From NCBI GenBank assembly GCA_030762175.1, contig CM060841.1, positions 12,002,501 to 12,066,500 of the forward strand: a DNA stretch of 64,000 bases, given 5' to 3'. A program made the translations under genes and the position numbers. Below are positions 14,601-29,600 of the stretch, in pieces. Each line of letters begins with the position of its first letter. The stretch's first letter is position 1. This DNA is from Metallyticus violacea (Eukaryota > Arthropoda > Insecta > Mantodea > Metallyticidae). The notes beneath the pieces are model-generated. The model did no database searches. It was not told the origin of the DNA and saw nothing but the letters and a program-made list of their open reading frames with translations.

Positions 14601-17600
14601 TAAATGTAATCATTGCAAGCCAAATTCAAAGAATATGGAAGCACTTGGAAGTGAAGGTCATGCAATTTTGCGGCAACAATCCCAGACATGTGTGAAGGTG
14701 TATTATCTTGATGAAAGAAACCTTTCTTTTTAGCAAGGTGTGGACATTTAGCCTGAATAACATTTTTCTCTTGGTTCAGTACTGAAGCATAATACTCCCC
14801 AGTTATGGTTCTGCCCTTCTGGAGGTAGTCTATGAGCTCTACATCATGAAAATCCCAGAACACCATAACCATAGTTTTTCCTGCAGATGGAACTATTTTT
14901 GCACTTTCACCTTTTGCCACACACTGTTTGGACGGATCCTTTGTCTCTGGCATGTAGTGATAAATCTATGTTTCATCTACTGCTATGAAACGTCAAAGAG
15001 ACTCACTGTTACAAAATATTTATTCAAATGCATTTTTGGTCCATTGCTAATGATAGCAGAACCCACTAAGCGGAAAGCTTTCTCACTACCAAAACTTCAA
15101 GTAAAATGTAATGAATAATGGCCTATTAAGGTCTTTGCAATGTCAGCCAACTTGCATACCTCCACTCGATGATTACTGTAAATTTTTGTCACAAGTTTGT
15201 CTATCATAATAGTTTTGAGATGCCCTGAGCACTCAACATCTTGAGTGGATGTACTATCATGCTTATATTCAGCAGCCCAGTTTTTAATTGTCAAAAATGA
15301 AGTGGAAGAATCCTTTAATTGGAGCCTAAATTCTTTAGTATTTCTGTTGGGGTTAGAACCTTCAAAATAAAGTACTTTATCATAATTCATTTTTACCAAT
15401 TTTGCAGAAATATTAACACTAGTTTGTTTATACAAAAGTAATTATATTTGTGGATCTGAAACTTTAGAGCACACCATTTAAAGGATGATACTTGACAACT
15501 ATCACAGTAATTTGGCCATCTTCAAGACATCTCTAAGTCAGGCCAAGAACTTTTAGAACACCCCTCATATATGTCTAAGGAGTCTGCGAAGAAAAGGCAT
15601 TGTATTGAACACCAATCAATTCCTAGTTGAAAGAATTCAATATGGATCTCTAGAAAGACAAAACTATACTATACTGGTCATCGAGAAAATAATAGGATAA
15701 ATTACCCAAATCAAGCAAATTGGAAAATATAAAGCACAGTGTTTGGCTTTCAGTTAAGAACAAAAGGTGTGTTGTTATTGACCTTTAAGTTCATCTTATT
15801 TCCAATTTACATTCACTTCCGTTCTTTACAAATGCTGCAGGAGTGTACTTGAGAGCAAATCAAATTAGCTCTGAAAACTGTAATTAATTTATTTATTTAT
15901 TAAATTCATGGTTCTTACAGGAAGTTTCATCTTCATCTTCTTCCTCCTCTTCTTTTTCTTCATATACCACCCCTAGCATGTTCAATGAATTTTAAAAAAA
16001 ATTTAAAAAACAGAAGATAATTTAGATTCCTCAAAATGTCCAATGTTAAAAATTTATTACAATTTTCCTGTAAAGATTCTATATCTTCTGACAGGAAGTC
16101 AGGTATATACCAAATCAAATGCAAAGACTGTGATCAGGTTATATATTGCAAAAATAAAGAAATTTGGAAACCTTTACCAAAGACATTTCAGAAATATTCG
16201 TTACGAACAGATAGAGACATCAGCAGTGGCAGCCCACTTTTAGTCAGAAAACCATGGGAAAAAATTTACATCATCAAAATAAAAACTTAATTGACTTTGA
16301 GACATCATTGTTCGATATATTCAATCAATTGCTCTGACCACCTACAACGTAAGCTTCTATCAGTTGGTATTTGTTAATGATGTAAGGAAATGTTGCCGAA
16401 ATATTAGAAAATCAAGTAAGTGAAGTATAAGTTTCACCAAACCAACTCTATATCAACATTATTTTACTAATTTCTGTTAACAGCTTAAGAGAATAAGTTC
16501 ATGTCATAAAAAAACAAATGTATCTATAAACTCTTAAAGACAGTGATTAATATTCATATTTCAAAACTTTTGCAAACAAAAATGGCACAAAATACCACAT
16601 TAGAATGATTTCCATGGTACTGCCCTTAATAATTTGCTAGTGTTTCATTAGAATATCCAGAGCATAAGAAACAAATTATTAGTTATAGAAATGTTGATAA
16701 GTAGTAAAGTAAAAAACATTCGACATACTATGATTCACTGAACATTGGCTTCCTGATAGTGAATTAATAGAAGTTAAATTACCTAAATTTAAAGATTACA
16801 CATAGCTGCTGCAAAAAGATTAAGAAGAATGGCAGCTCATTAATTATGGTTAAGAATTTCTTGAATGACAAACCCATTACTAAATTTGAAATTCTGAATG
16901 GTAAAGAGCATTTTGAAGTTACTATTATAGAAATTGCAAATACCTTAACTATTGCTTTACATATATAAGTAACAAACATATTTATAGATAATCTGCAAAC
17001 TAATATGATCTACATCCAAAAATCAAATAAAAATATAACATTGCTGGAGAGCATAAACATAAACTTTTTTGAAAATTGCAATAATAAATTAAAATACCCT
17101 GCTTTAACAAAGTTAAGAAGTGTGTACTCCATGAAGGAAAGAAGTTCAAGAAACTGATAATCGTCAGTCTCAGGCTGGAGACTTTGTTCAAGTTCATCCA
17201 AAATCTAACCACATAATAGCAAGAGTATTTTATGTAGGAGATCTGTCATTTATGCATTTCAATGGGAAGATGTGAATTCGGCTTGATTTGCCAGATGACT
17301 TAAATGAACCAATATCTGTAACAGATAATATTATAATCCTCCTGAAGTTGTAAACAAAGTCACTAATTTACTACAACTATCTGCAAATTGGCTAATGTAA
17401 AACATATTGCTTTGTATTATTTGACTGTCATACATTTTCTAGTTGCTGAAGTAAAATTATGGTTTCTTATATTTTGAAATAAAAAATATATTTTTATCAC
17501 AATATATAATGCATCTTTCACTATATGAAATTGCTGTTCATACAAGTTTTGGACCTACCTCCTGCAGGGCAAATATTGGCCAGGTAGCATTCAGCTGCTT

Positions 17601-20600
17601 GGAATGGCAAAGTCATGAAGTCAGATCGTATCTGTCGCAATACTGAATAATCTACTGTAAGATAACCGCCATAGTCCACAAACTTGATAGTACACGTTTC
17701 TGTGTCAGGATCCACTGTCACAGCTTGAGCTCTATACCACCCTCCAACAGTTGGAGCTGCACAAATAATTCCCGCTGCAACAAAGATTTATAATTATTGA
17801 GAACACAATATTATTTATGTATTTGATTAGCACATCTACTTGATAAATATTTTCTGCATAGATTTTTTTTTAAAAATAAACTGCAACCCCATTTCAATAT
17901 TCAAACTCAATATCATTTATATTATATTGATGTTCAATATTCTAAAACTTCTGCATCATATGTTATAGTTTAATAAAATCTTGGTGCTTAGAATGCATCA
18001 AAAGACAAACAAGGTTGCTGCTAGTAAATAAGACCTTCTGAGAAGCAACAATCATATCCATCAGCTGTTTTAACATGTATCCTAATGCCTTAGCTATAAT
18101 AAATCAGAAAGGACAGAGAAGTTTCCTAGCATAGTATTGCATTGCTGCAAACAAAACTAAAATTATTTATCATCAATATGAGATGTTTCAAAGCATTACT
18201 AAAGTAGTGCTTGCTTTTATTGTTAAAATACCTATACTATCTTCCCTTCTCTTTGCTCTTCTCACTTTCAGTGATTAATGATTATGATAATTATGTAAAA
18301 CACAAGTTGCATGTTAGCCTATCAACATATATTAATATGAAATATTATCAATATATGTACTAACTTTATTATTACTATATCAATAACCATATACATAATT
18401 CTTATTTTTTTAACCCAATCTTGGCAGGCAGAAAATTATTTTCCTTCTTTCTCTTTACTTTATCATCATCATCATCATCGTCGTCGTCGTCGTCATCATT
18501 ATAAAGTATTATCTCCGTGATCTTTCTACAGTTAACAATCCTCTACTTAATCTAACATTTAATTTTTGTTTTCTGTCCAATAGTTTCTGCATAAGTGAAT
18601 GTTTTAGAAAACTGTTTGAGATTTTATGGTAGATAAATTTGAGCTTTGGGCATATACATGATTCTAACTAGAATAAAAATGGATATGATCTCTACATTAG
18701 AAGAATCTGTTTAATTTTTTATGGTAAAAATGTGGATTGCACCCTTAAAATACGTCAAGAAATCCTTGAACAAATATCCACAGCCACAAATTAAAAATAT
18801 ACAAAATTAACATTATATTATTAAAAATGAAATCTGTGAGACTAATGAGATTATGGGCATTTAACTGTGCATCTTAACAAAAGAATTCGACAATGGTTGC
18901 CCTACATCCTCCTCATCTGCTAGCAAAGAGAAACCATCAGTTTTCTGGGATTCCAAGAGAATAATTATGGCCAACTATCTTCAGAGAGTCTGACAATCAA
19001 CAGAGATTATACCAAACTACTTCAGATATGCAAGAAAGAATTTCTAAGTAAAGATGAAGGATGGCCCAAAGAAAGTAATACTGCAAGTCAATATTCAACT
19101 CATGATCTGCTAATGTACTTGCTAAAATTCACTAATTTTACTTGCAGCTGTTGCAAACTCCTCCTTATTCACCAGACTTTGTTAGATTTACTCCATTATG
19201 TAAGATAAAGGAATAATTGCAGCAGAGGAATACTTTTCTGCAAATCTAGACAAACATTATTTTAAATAATGCACTGCAGTGTCACTGGGCAAAATGTATT
19301 AATGTCAAAGAAAATTTTGTTGAGAAGTAAAAGCATTCCAAAAAATTTGTTTTTGTTTTATTTCTATGTAAAGTCATGAATGTTTCAAACACCCTAATAT
19401 AGGCTAACTGCATATGAAATAAACATATCCTATTGCAATTGCTAATTCAGTCCAATGCTTACGTGCAGGAGGAACCGGAAGTGGAGGCGCCAAGGAATCA
19501 TTGTAGCACATGTTCATACAAACATTTAATGTATTGAGAGCAGGAAATGTTGGATGTGTAGACTGCTGCAGGAAGAAATGTCCTGGTGTAACAAGACTTG
19601 AAAGTATCACATCATTGTTTACATCCTCAATCAGTTGAAGCTGCATGTAATCTGGGAGCACTGCAAATACTGGTACAGGTGGCACAAAACAAACTTGCTC
19701 CAAAGTCACATCTGGATATCTCTTCAATGGAAATTTTTGTCGTATCATATTCAATGCTCCTTCTATATCTGCCTGTGTTCCTGCAAAAGCAACACATTCT
19801 TTTTTAAACATAAAACTTAATGTTAGCTTGATGCAAAAGAAATGAATCTATTCCAAAATGACTCAAGTTATTTGCAAAGGCTTTGCCACTCTCTGATGGA
19901 GATTTTAGTTTCACAGTTGGTGGAATCTTTTACATTAAAACAGAAAATGAATGAGTAAATATTTTAAATGGATGAATTATGAAATTATCTTTTCAATTGG
20001 TTGAATGACTTTTCTTTCTTTCTATCTTCCTTTTTTTTTTTTAACCAGCCTATAATAAACTTAACAGTTTATTACAAAATCTCTTGTTATACATTTGAAT
20101 TTCAATTTCTTATCTTTTAAATAGTTAAATGTTCGAAACCCTTCTCTATAATGATTTATCATCCAGAAATTCAATAGAGTAATCTAACAGCCAATAGTAG
20201 TAATGCACATTGATAATGTTTTGTTAATCATGGTATTGGGTTTTTCATGGTTTTGTTACCCATTTCAAGCAGCTAGTGTGGTAATTTGCAGTGAAATGAA
20301 TGTGATATATGCACAACTGATTCAAATTCTTGCATTTACAACCACAATGAAAATAAGCACATACTTTATGACAGGAAATGTTGTTCTCAATATCCACATT
20401 TTCTGGCTTCTTTTTTGTAAACTGTCATTTACACATATCAGTTCTGGCTGGAAATACCCAGATTGGCATTCAAAATCAGTCAGTGTTAAATGGTGCAAAT
20501 ATGCCATTCTTGTATTTTTGGTGCATCTTTGGTAGTTCCAAAAAAGATAGGCCCTGCTACTCTGCATGCATTTACTGTGCACCATATACTAATTTTCCTA

Positions 20601-23600
20601 ACATGCAAGCAGTTTTGTACATAAAATCTGATTTTTGTGTACTTCAATACCTGTTACTTTGCATCAAAACATGACCATTTAAATGGAACATTGCTTCATC
20701 AGTAAAGAATATCAAGAGTGGACAAATTGCTACATATATCTTTAACATTTCATTATATCCAATATTACAAGAATTACCTCCAAACAATCCCTGGACAACA
20801 CTGGCCTTGTATGCTTTCAAGTTTAAACTGACCCAATTTCAGAAGATGACTTATACATTGAATGGAAGAAAAGAAAAGGAAAGAAGAAAAAAAATACTGT
20901 GTATGCAGCAGGATAAGGTCTCTGTCATCGGATATGTGCTTAGTTTCATTATAATTGCAGTTATAATTGTGAGAATTTTAAACAGTTATGGAGATGTAAA
21001 CATAATTAATCTGTCATCTAACACACTCTTATGCTTCACTTACTTTTAAATACAGTGGGACCGGTTTCGAAGAGACATCCTCTCCATTTTCAACCAACTT
21101 GACAACTGGTATGAGAAACTAACATCTATGAGAACCTGTGGCTCCATCCTGGTGGTGTTTTTTTCTTTATAAACTGGAAATTGGTATTACATTCTCTTAT
21201 AATGTCGAAATTCATATGAATTTCCAGTTTATAAATAAAAAAACACCACCAGGACAGAGCCATAGGTTCTCATAGATGTTAGTTTCTCATACCAGTTGTC
21301 AAGTTGGTTGAAAATGGAGAGGATGTCTCTTCAAAACCGGTCCCACCGTATTTAAAAGTAAGTGAAGCATAAGAGTGTGTTAGACGACAGATTAATTATA
21401 TTTACATTTAACAAGCTTCACTGTGTAAGTTCCAACAGAATTTTTTAAAAATGTCTTATTTTTCGAAAGTTCTTAAATGAGTTATGGAGATATTGTATCA
21501 GTATCGCAGGAGTTATCACTGTGACTGTATACTGTCAGCTGCTGTGAAATAGGCAACAAAACCATGAAACACTTAGTATATGTAACGAAATTAATATTAA
21601 ATTTTCAATTATGATATCATGTACAAGGAAACAGCTTCCTATAATGGGCGGAGGCAATGGCCATACCATATTTCAGCCTTTTACTATAGATATAAGTGCA
21701 CTTTTATATTATTTGTCAATTTTCATCAATCTTTCTTAATGCCAATAGTTAAAGGACATAAATAAGCCTGATATTTCATTTATAAAAATAAAGTAACTCA
21801 GAATAATGTAACTAAAATAACAAGAACTATAGAAGCAGAAATAGATAACACTTTAATAGTCACACAATTTCTGCTATATTTTGAACAGTTCATATTCTTC
21901 AAAGGCAGAAGACACGAGAAGGTGGTAAAAATTAACACAATACGTGGAAACAGATTAAACAAGCAACAAGAGGGAGATATTATATATAAACATGTTAAGT
22001 TTTAAAACTTAAGGTGTAAGTGCTTTATGCAAATATATAGCTGCCATATCTCTATCTGTGAATAAATTTTCATTGCATGAATTGGTAATGCATCAATAAG
22101 TGTTAAATTAAAAGCATCATCACAACTCTTACTGTGACACAAAGTATGTTGAGTGATTGGCAAGGGAGACTTCATTGTTCATATGGAGTGAAACAAAAAT
22201 AGAAGTTAAACCAATATATTGTGCTTTGCAAAGCATACAAGTTAACATATATATAGCATTCTTAGAAGAACAAGTAGCAAATGAAGTAATCTTAAATTCT
22301 CTGGGTAACCAGGTGGCTGTGGAAAGAATGGCATGGCATAATTAGTGTACAGGTTTTACATTTAGGGCATAGGCAAAGATATGAGCCTGGGACTGGACGA
22401 GGTAATTTGGAAGGAGATAGGTTGTGGCAAAATATACTTTTAAGATTAGAGGGAGGGTTCTAAAAGTAAGACAGGTTCAAATTTATAAAAATCACTTAAA
22501 GATGAATGCATTAATGAAGTATCATGACATCTTTTCAAAATAAGTTTGATGCTCTCAATTCCAGGCACGTAAATAGTAACAAGGTTAATAAATTTCTTAT
22601 TGGAAAGTTTAGGTTTGCATTGGAATTTTTTGGGCACTAGGATATGGGATTCTAAAAGAAAGAAAGGACAATTTTTGGCCTTGGAACTTTTGAGTTAGAT
22701 TTTTAATATAAGTGTCAAGAGATAAAAAGTTCTTACAAAGACGGTGGCCACAGATTGAAAGAGAAAAAGGAATAGATCTTTTGGTATGTAAGGAATGACA
22801 GCTATCAAAATGAAGATACTGTTGTTTTGGTGGGCTTAATGTGCACAGATGTAAGAAAAGTCAGTGCATAAAGAGACATGAATATCTAGGAATGTAGCAG
22901 CATTAGGAGAGACATAAAAGTGAGCCATAAAAAAACTGGCATAAGATGGTGCCATTCTTGTGTCCATTTCAGTACCTCTAATTAGACATAATATTTATTA
23001 TCAAAACTAAATGCAGTGGAAATAAGAACCAGATAAGCTAGATGACAAATGAAATCTGTGGATGTGGTATGAGGAGGTGCTCAAGAGTCCAAGAAATGTT
23101 TTAACAGCTGCTTATACTTCATGGTATTGAAGTGATGTCACATCGATAGTGGCCAGAAGTATATTAGAGTGTGCCAAAGGGTCAACTTTCTTAAGTGTAA
23201 TAAGAAGTGGCAGGAACCTTGCTGAACAATGGCCTAGACAAAACAAATACCTTAACCAACAATCTACTAGGGCAGAAATATGCTTTTGGTGGGGGAATTG
23301 AAACTGGCTACTATCGGGCTGCCTGGACAGTCTCAGTATCTCTCTCTCTCTCTCTCTTAAAGAATTTTAAGAAGAAACTAAAGATGGAAGTATGAGGGGG
23401 CATTAGGAATAAGTAGAGTGCTGTCTTGGCAATTAATTCCTTCTACAATACCAGAAGAAGTGATAAACATAGTTATATCTTGATTAAACTTGATTAATAA
23501 GTACCACCAAACTATTGATAAGCTTCATCATTGAAGGGTGAATGTTAGATAATGCTACTGAGGATCCTTTATCAGCATGAAGAATAATTACATTAGGATT

Positions 23601-26600
23601 ATTGGATAGTCTTTTAATGCTGTTTTCTTGCAGGAAGTTATATTTTGGGGTGATTTTATTTAGAAATTTAGAATCACTAATCAAGAGTAAAAGTTGGTTA
23701 ATAAACATTTCCAAAGAATAGCTAGAAAGTAAAGGAGAAGGTTCAAGTTTGGAGGGAGTGCGAAACTTGAAATGGCAGGGAGTGAAATTTGACATAGGTT
23801 GAGAAGACAATACTGCCTGTTCAATTCAGGAAAAAATTTTAGCCCTTGGAAATTAATTTAGGACAGTTAAATTTAGCAGGCGGGGCAAATGATAATCCTT
23901 ACTGAAAAATCATGTATCGGCATCAGAAAGTGGAACAGAAGATCAATTAAAAACCAAACAATGTTACTAGCAGAAGAAGTATAATGGGTATATTTGCTCT
24001 TTGGCTGCTGGTATGCAGTAATGGGGGAAAATTTAGATATACAACGTAAATTGGGAATCAAAGCCAAGTCCGGCTGATGCTGCAATTGGCGGTGAAAAGT
24101 TTTGGCTGAAAGACACAGCTAACTGAACAGAGATACCTACTCTCATATATTGTAACAGTATAACTGCGAGAATTTGCAAAGATGATTTTGGTTGAGAGAA
24201 TTTAACAAATTATTCGCATGTACCAAGATACTGTTAACAGAGGTAATATATTTAAGAGAATGTGCTAAAATAATTTTAATAAAAGCAAGTAAATTAGGAA
24301 AATAAAATTCCTGCAAATACTGACAATTATTGAGGATCATTCATAGAAATTGCTGGGATATGTGATGCCTGTAAAATTGGTTATGGGTGCTAGGAGCTAT
24401 AGTGGACAATGGCAAATGAACCAATATTCTGTTAGGACAAACACCGGTAATTGCATAATAAGGAAGCCAATGTGCCTTTTATATTTAGCTAATTGCTTTG
24501 AATGGTAGTTACATATGCTAAACTAAAATTTCATTACATTACCTTGAACATTTGTCATATTACAAGAAGTAATAACAATAAGTTTTACTAATAAAGTATA
24601 GTAGAATAATCAGAAAAAATAAAAATATTAGAATAAAAGGAAAATAGTAAAGAAGTCTATAGCAAAGTATGTAACAGCACGAAAAAAACAACACAAGGCG
24701 AATACAATAAAAATGAAAAATAAAATAGCTATTGTAAATATCAATTTCTTTATGCTTGTTTAAAAATTCTGAATAAATACAAAGTTCATTGATGCTGCAA
24801 AATGAAGTTACATCAATAAATCTTTATTAGCATCAACAAAACTAAATTATTATTAATTGATATCATTGTATGATTCAGTTGAACTACACACTCTTAAAGC
24901 TTCACTTACTTTTTAAAAACTAAATTATTCAATATTTAAAAAAATCTCTGTACTAAATTTGGAAAATCCTTTGCATTTATCACAACCTGGATATAATAGA
25001 ATTTTTATTCATAATTTGGGCTGTTATTAATACTATATGATAGCTTTTAGACTATTACTTGTCATCTCACACAGTGTTTTATGTTTTAACTACTATGAGA
25101 AGCTCTGCTTCCTCAAGCATGTATACAGTCTTACCTTAACGAAGATTCTCCTATTTGACTTGACAGGTATTGCATCAGAAAACTATAATTAAGTCTGATT
25201 TCATTGCTAATGTTTTTCTTTGGTTCTTTCAGTGTGTGACGATTTTGGTACACTTCACCCTTCAGGATATCCCACAAGTAAAATGCACATGTTGCTAAGA
25301 TCTGGGGAGAAAGGGGGGCAATAAACCAGCACTGATCATTCTACATTTTCATAATTTTCTTTATGGACACCCAAGTGACTGAATCTAGCTGAAACTACCC
25401 ATCTTTTTCTTATGCAAGAACAGGGTCAAAATGTTATTTTGATACCCCTCTGCATTTACTGTCTGCTTGTAAAATATTCATTATTTGCCTTGCATTCCTC
25501 ACACAATGAGGAGTTTCATCAACACCACATGGACTTTTACAAACCAAATAGTTGTGAGGCCATAAAGCACAACTAGTATGAAAAGAACAGAAGGTTGAAA
25601 CCTGCATTCACTGATGAAAGATATCATTCATAGTAATATGCTCATGTAACTAGATAACCTGATTGCGAGTTTGTACTGTATGTTTTTTAATAACTGTGTT
25701 ACTCTATGTGCAAAAAAATCAAAACCCCATTTGTGCAAATTTTGGGAGAGATTTTGTGGGTGAACATTCAAATATAAGTGCCAATTATAGTTAGTTTTTC
25801 TTCTATGTTTTTGCTCACATTTTTTGTTTCGCATTGAACCAATTGATTCAAATTTGTGCACTACATCATGAATTGCTATTCTGGAAGGAGACAACTGTTC
25901 TTCCACACTAACATGATGAGTTATTATTTAAATGAATGTTCACCCAAAAAAATGCATTACTCTACAGTTAGCTGCCAAATTATCTTCACAAAAGATTGTA
26001 TAGTGCTGTAAGACCAGAAGAAAGAAGGGGGTTGCAGAATTGAAGCCTATTAAAAAGAAGTAAAACATTGCATGAGCAAATAAGATTTATAAGTACTAAA
26101 GCTTGGTAGTCCCTGATAACAAACTCAGCATAGCATTTGAATATCCTGCACACAAAAAATTTCATTTGGACAGAAATAAAGTTAAATAATTACCTTCAAT
26201 TGCACATATCTTTAGAGCATTTGTATCGGGATGCCTCTTAACGATGATGCTGGCATTAGTTTCTGCTTTAATCTGATGAACAAATGTGCCATGCCGTCCA
26301 ATTAAACGCCCCACTAAATGTTGTGGCATTACAAACTCATAAATAGAGGGTAATGTAGAATCTCCTGCTAAGGAACTACCACTGGCTGGTGTACGGGATG
26401 GAGGTGTTGCAACATCACTGCATCCCTTGCCACTATCACTAGAACCCTACAACAGAACACCACCAATATGTAAAATATAATTGCATTACCAGAATAAAAT
26501 ATTCCAGTTGGTAAAAGTAACTGATGTTGTAAAGTCCTAGAGTTCATAAATGATTAATTTTCACCAGGTCTTTTTAATTCTTTTTTAATATTCACTGACC

Positions 26601-29600
26601 ACCTTTACAACACAGCAATAAGTTCCTGATTTACACAATCAGGAATAAACCACAAAAATAATACATTTTCAAATTATAGGGACACTTCACTTTTACATAA
26701 AATTTTGCATTTCTAACTATGTCTTAAGAATATATCAGAGGCTCTATAATTCCAGTGGGAAGAGTGAGGCTGCAATCTCCAATTTGCACTAGGTATTTAG
26801 AATTAATGCTTGCAGCTTTAAACTTCCACTATTCTCAGCAATATTTACATACCAGATGAAGAACTTTCCCTTTAAGTTTTTTTTTTTTTTTTTAAACTCT
26901 ACATTTCTTTTTTATTTTGCTAAAACTATTATATTTTGAGGACAAACTTCTGCACATAATCTGAGACAGTGCACAGAATTTTCAATCAGGCCTACTTACA
27001 AATATGGGCTTGGTAATAAATTCATAAACAGATTAATGGGTTATTCTCCATGACTAGAATATTAACTGAACCATTCTTTGTATCTAACTTTACTTATTTA
27101 TTAAAGACTAATTATTTCAATTTGTATATGTGTAAGATTATCACCTCTACTTCATGATCCAATACTACTTCTGCTCTAAATTTACTTTTTTACAAAATTG
27201 AAGATTTTTTTAGTGTTTGATGTCCATTCATTGCTAAGACATAAAAAAAATGGGAAGCAAATCAAAGATGTATACTGTAAGAATTTTGGAGCAGGTGAAT
27301 ACCTTCATTGTTACAATATGTCATTAAAGGTAATGTAAAAGAGTTGCTCCAGAAAAGCATAACTAAATGATTTGTCACTTAAACCTTTAGTCTCTCTTAC
27401 ATTTATACAACTAACTCAGCTTTATTCTATGCACATGAAACTCTGAACATCTATGCTATTTCCTGTATTTAATGGAAATCTATTCAGATATATTTTCTGA
27501 ATTTAGTATCACATCTGTACAAATCTGTACTCGTTTTTAGTTTTATTGAAAATTATTTCAATACTGAAGGTTGAGAGTTCATAAATGTGACACCTTAATC
27601 AACATATTTTAGTCACAGAATATAAAAATAACTGGAGTCGATGAGATTTAAGTTGTTCGGTGGTTGTTTAGAAAGAGATAAGAATACTCACTCCTCTTGC
27701 TAGCTCTTCCCTCAGGTATTACTGCAATGATGAAGTTAAGAACAGTCCCTCCATTAAGCCTGTGTCATCATATGAATTATGAATTGATTACTAATTATGT
27801 CCATTAAACCATTTGTTTCCCAGTATCTTTTTTCAATGGTTTGTATTTACATGCCGATTTTCAACTCTCTTCGATCAATTTCAAAAGAACTTTTTCAAGT
27901 AACACGTGCACATCTTTGTTTAAAAATTTTATGTTTCGTAATATTACTCTACCCAAATTCAAACAATAACATCAATCCAGATTGCCAGGCAAGGATAAAA
28001 AAGCAAAACATGTGATAACAATAGCATCCTCTTTGAAATTTAAACATCAAAAAATAGGAGTGCCATTTGAAATTTCAATGTGGGGTGACTGGAGGTGAAG
28101 GGATGGAGGCTAAAATTGAATCAACATTGATTTTAAACTTCCTCCTTAAAAGTCAAAGTTATGTGAAATTACATTTACGTTAAATAGGTAGTTATTCAGA
28201 CTGGGAGGTTTTAAAATGAAAACTATGTATATGCTCTTTTTGTAAATGCATGTACCTCAAGGGCCTATTTTGGGTCCATTGCTTTTTATCCTCTATATAT
28301 ATAAATTGCATTTTCTAACTTAATAATTAATGCAGATGTTATTTCTATGTGAGCTCCCATTTTATAGAGGATGTGCTGACATGACACCAAATCCCTCAAA
28401 TGAATTAATTAATAATTTCCACAGATATAATAATCTACTCAGCAACATCTCATAAAAAAAAAAGCCATGAATTTAGCCTACAGGAGATATGGTTGAGAAA
28501 AAAGTAAACATTAAAAGATAATTTTTTTTAAATGTGTTATTTATTGTCACTTTCACTGCATTGGCCTTCTTGCAGCACCTGATTTGTGGACTGAATATTG
28601 TAGGTGTAAGTCTGTAGGAATGAATGAAATTAAATGAATTAATTATGGTGCAAATGGAGTCCTTGGCACCTTAAAACTATATGGCATTCACCTTCTCACG
28701 ATAAGAAAACCCCCCTGTCCTCCAAAAAACCCTTACTCAGAAAGCTTGATCTCTAAATCAGAAGTCACAAAATCTACCACTAGACCACAGATACTGTGGG
28801 GAAACATGCATTCTTCGGTATTGTTATAGGTAAGTGCCTAAAATGAGCTCACCACAGAGAAGGTGTAAAGCCACTGATAATGTGGGGATACATGCATTCT
28901 TGAGTATTGTTATAGGTAAGTGCCTCAATTGGGCTCACCACGGAGGTGTAAAGTCATTGATAATGTGGGGAAACATGCATTCTTCGGCATTGTTATAGGT
29001 AAGTGCCTCAATTGGGCTCACCACGGAGAAAGTGTAAAGTCATTGATAATATGGGGAAACATGCATTCTGAAGTATTGTTATACAATGTATGTAGTAAGC
29101 TAAGCAGAAGGGTATATATTCTAAAATTCTGTCAGCTACATTAGATATTTATCCTTTACTACAATATGCTATGGAATCATCTTATCTCATTTAAATTATG
29201 GGATTCAAGTGTGGGGCTGTGCAGCCCAATCACATGTGAGTTGTTTGTTCACACTGCAGTAAAAATGTATTAGAATTGTACATCAAGTGAAACATTTAGA
29301 AGCATGCGTGCCTGTCTTCAGTAAAAAAGGAATATTTACATTATACTCTCTCTGTGTGTAGTAAAATCTCTCGTATCCGGTAACTATGGAACAAAGCCGG
29401 CGCCGAATAACTGGAAATACTATTATGGGCCATGTAAAAACATATCGTGCGATTTTCTCCCCATACAAAAAATGAGCATTTTATGTGCATTAAAAAACTG
29501 AAATATATACTTTATTTTCAGTACTTACACTGTTCGATTGTTAGTTCTTAACAACAAAACATACCGTACCTGATGACAACTGTTAATTTGTCACCATATG

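Larger units (their letters stand above)
17775..19462 (-). other. AKAP1 intron between Tudor and KH-tail exons
   Basis: 1.7 kb. Holds a trinucleotide run (cat)n(cgt)n at 18467-18497 and, from 18.88 kb, a decayed mariner listed separately. Confidence 0.6.

Noticed and set aside
28796..29075. CRISPR-like array
   Set aside because: The whole 85-bp unit repeats, without unique spacers, in a eukaryotic intron.
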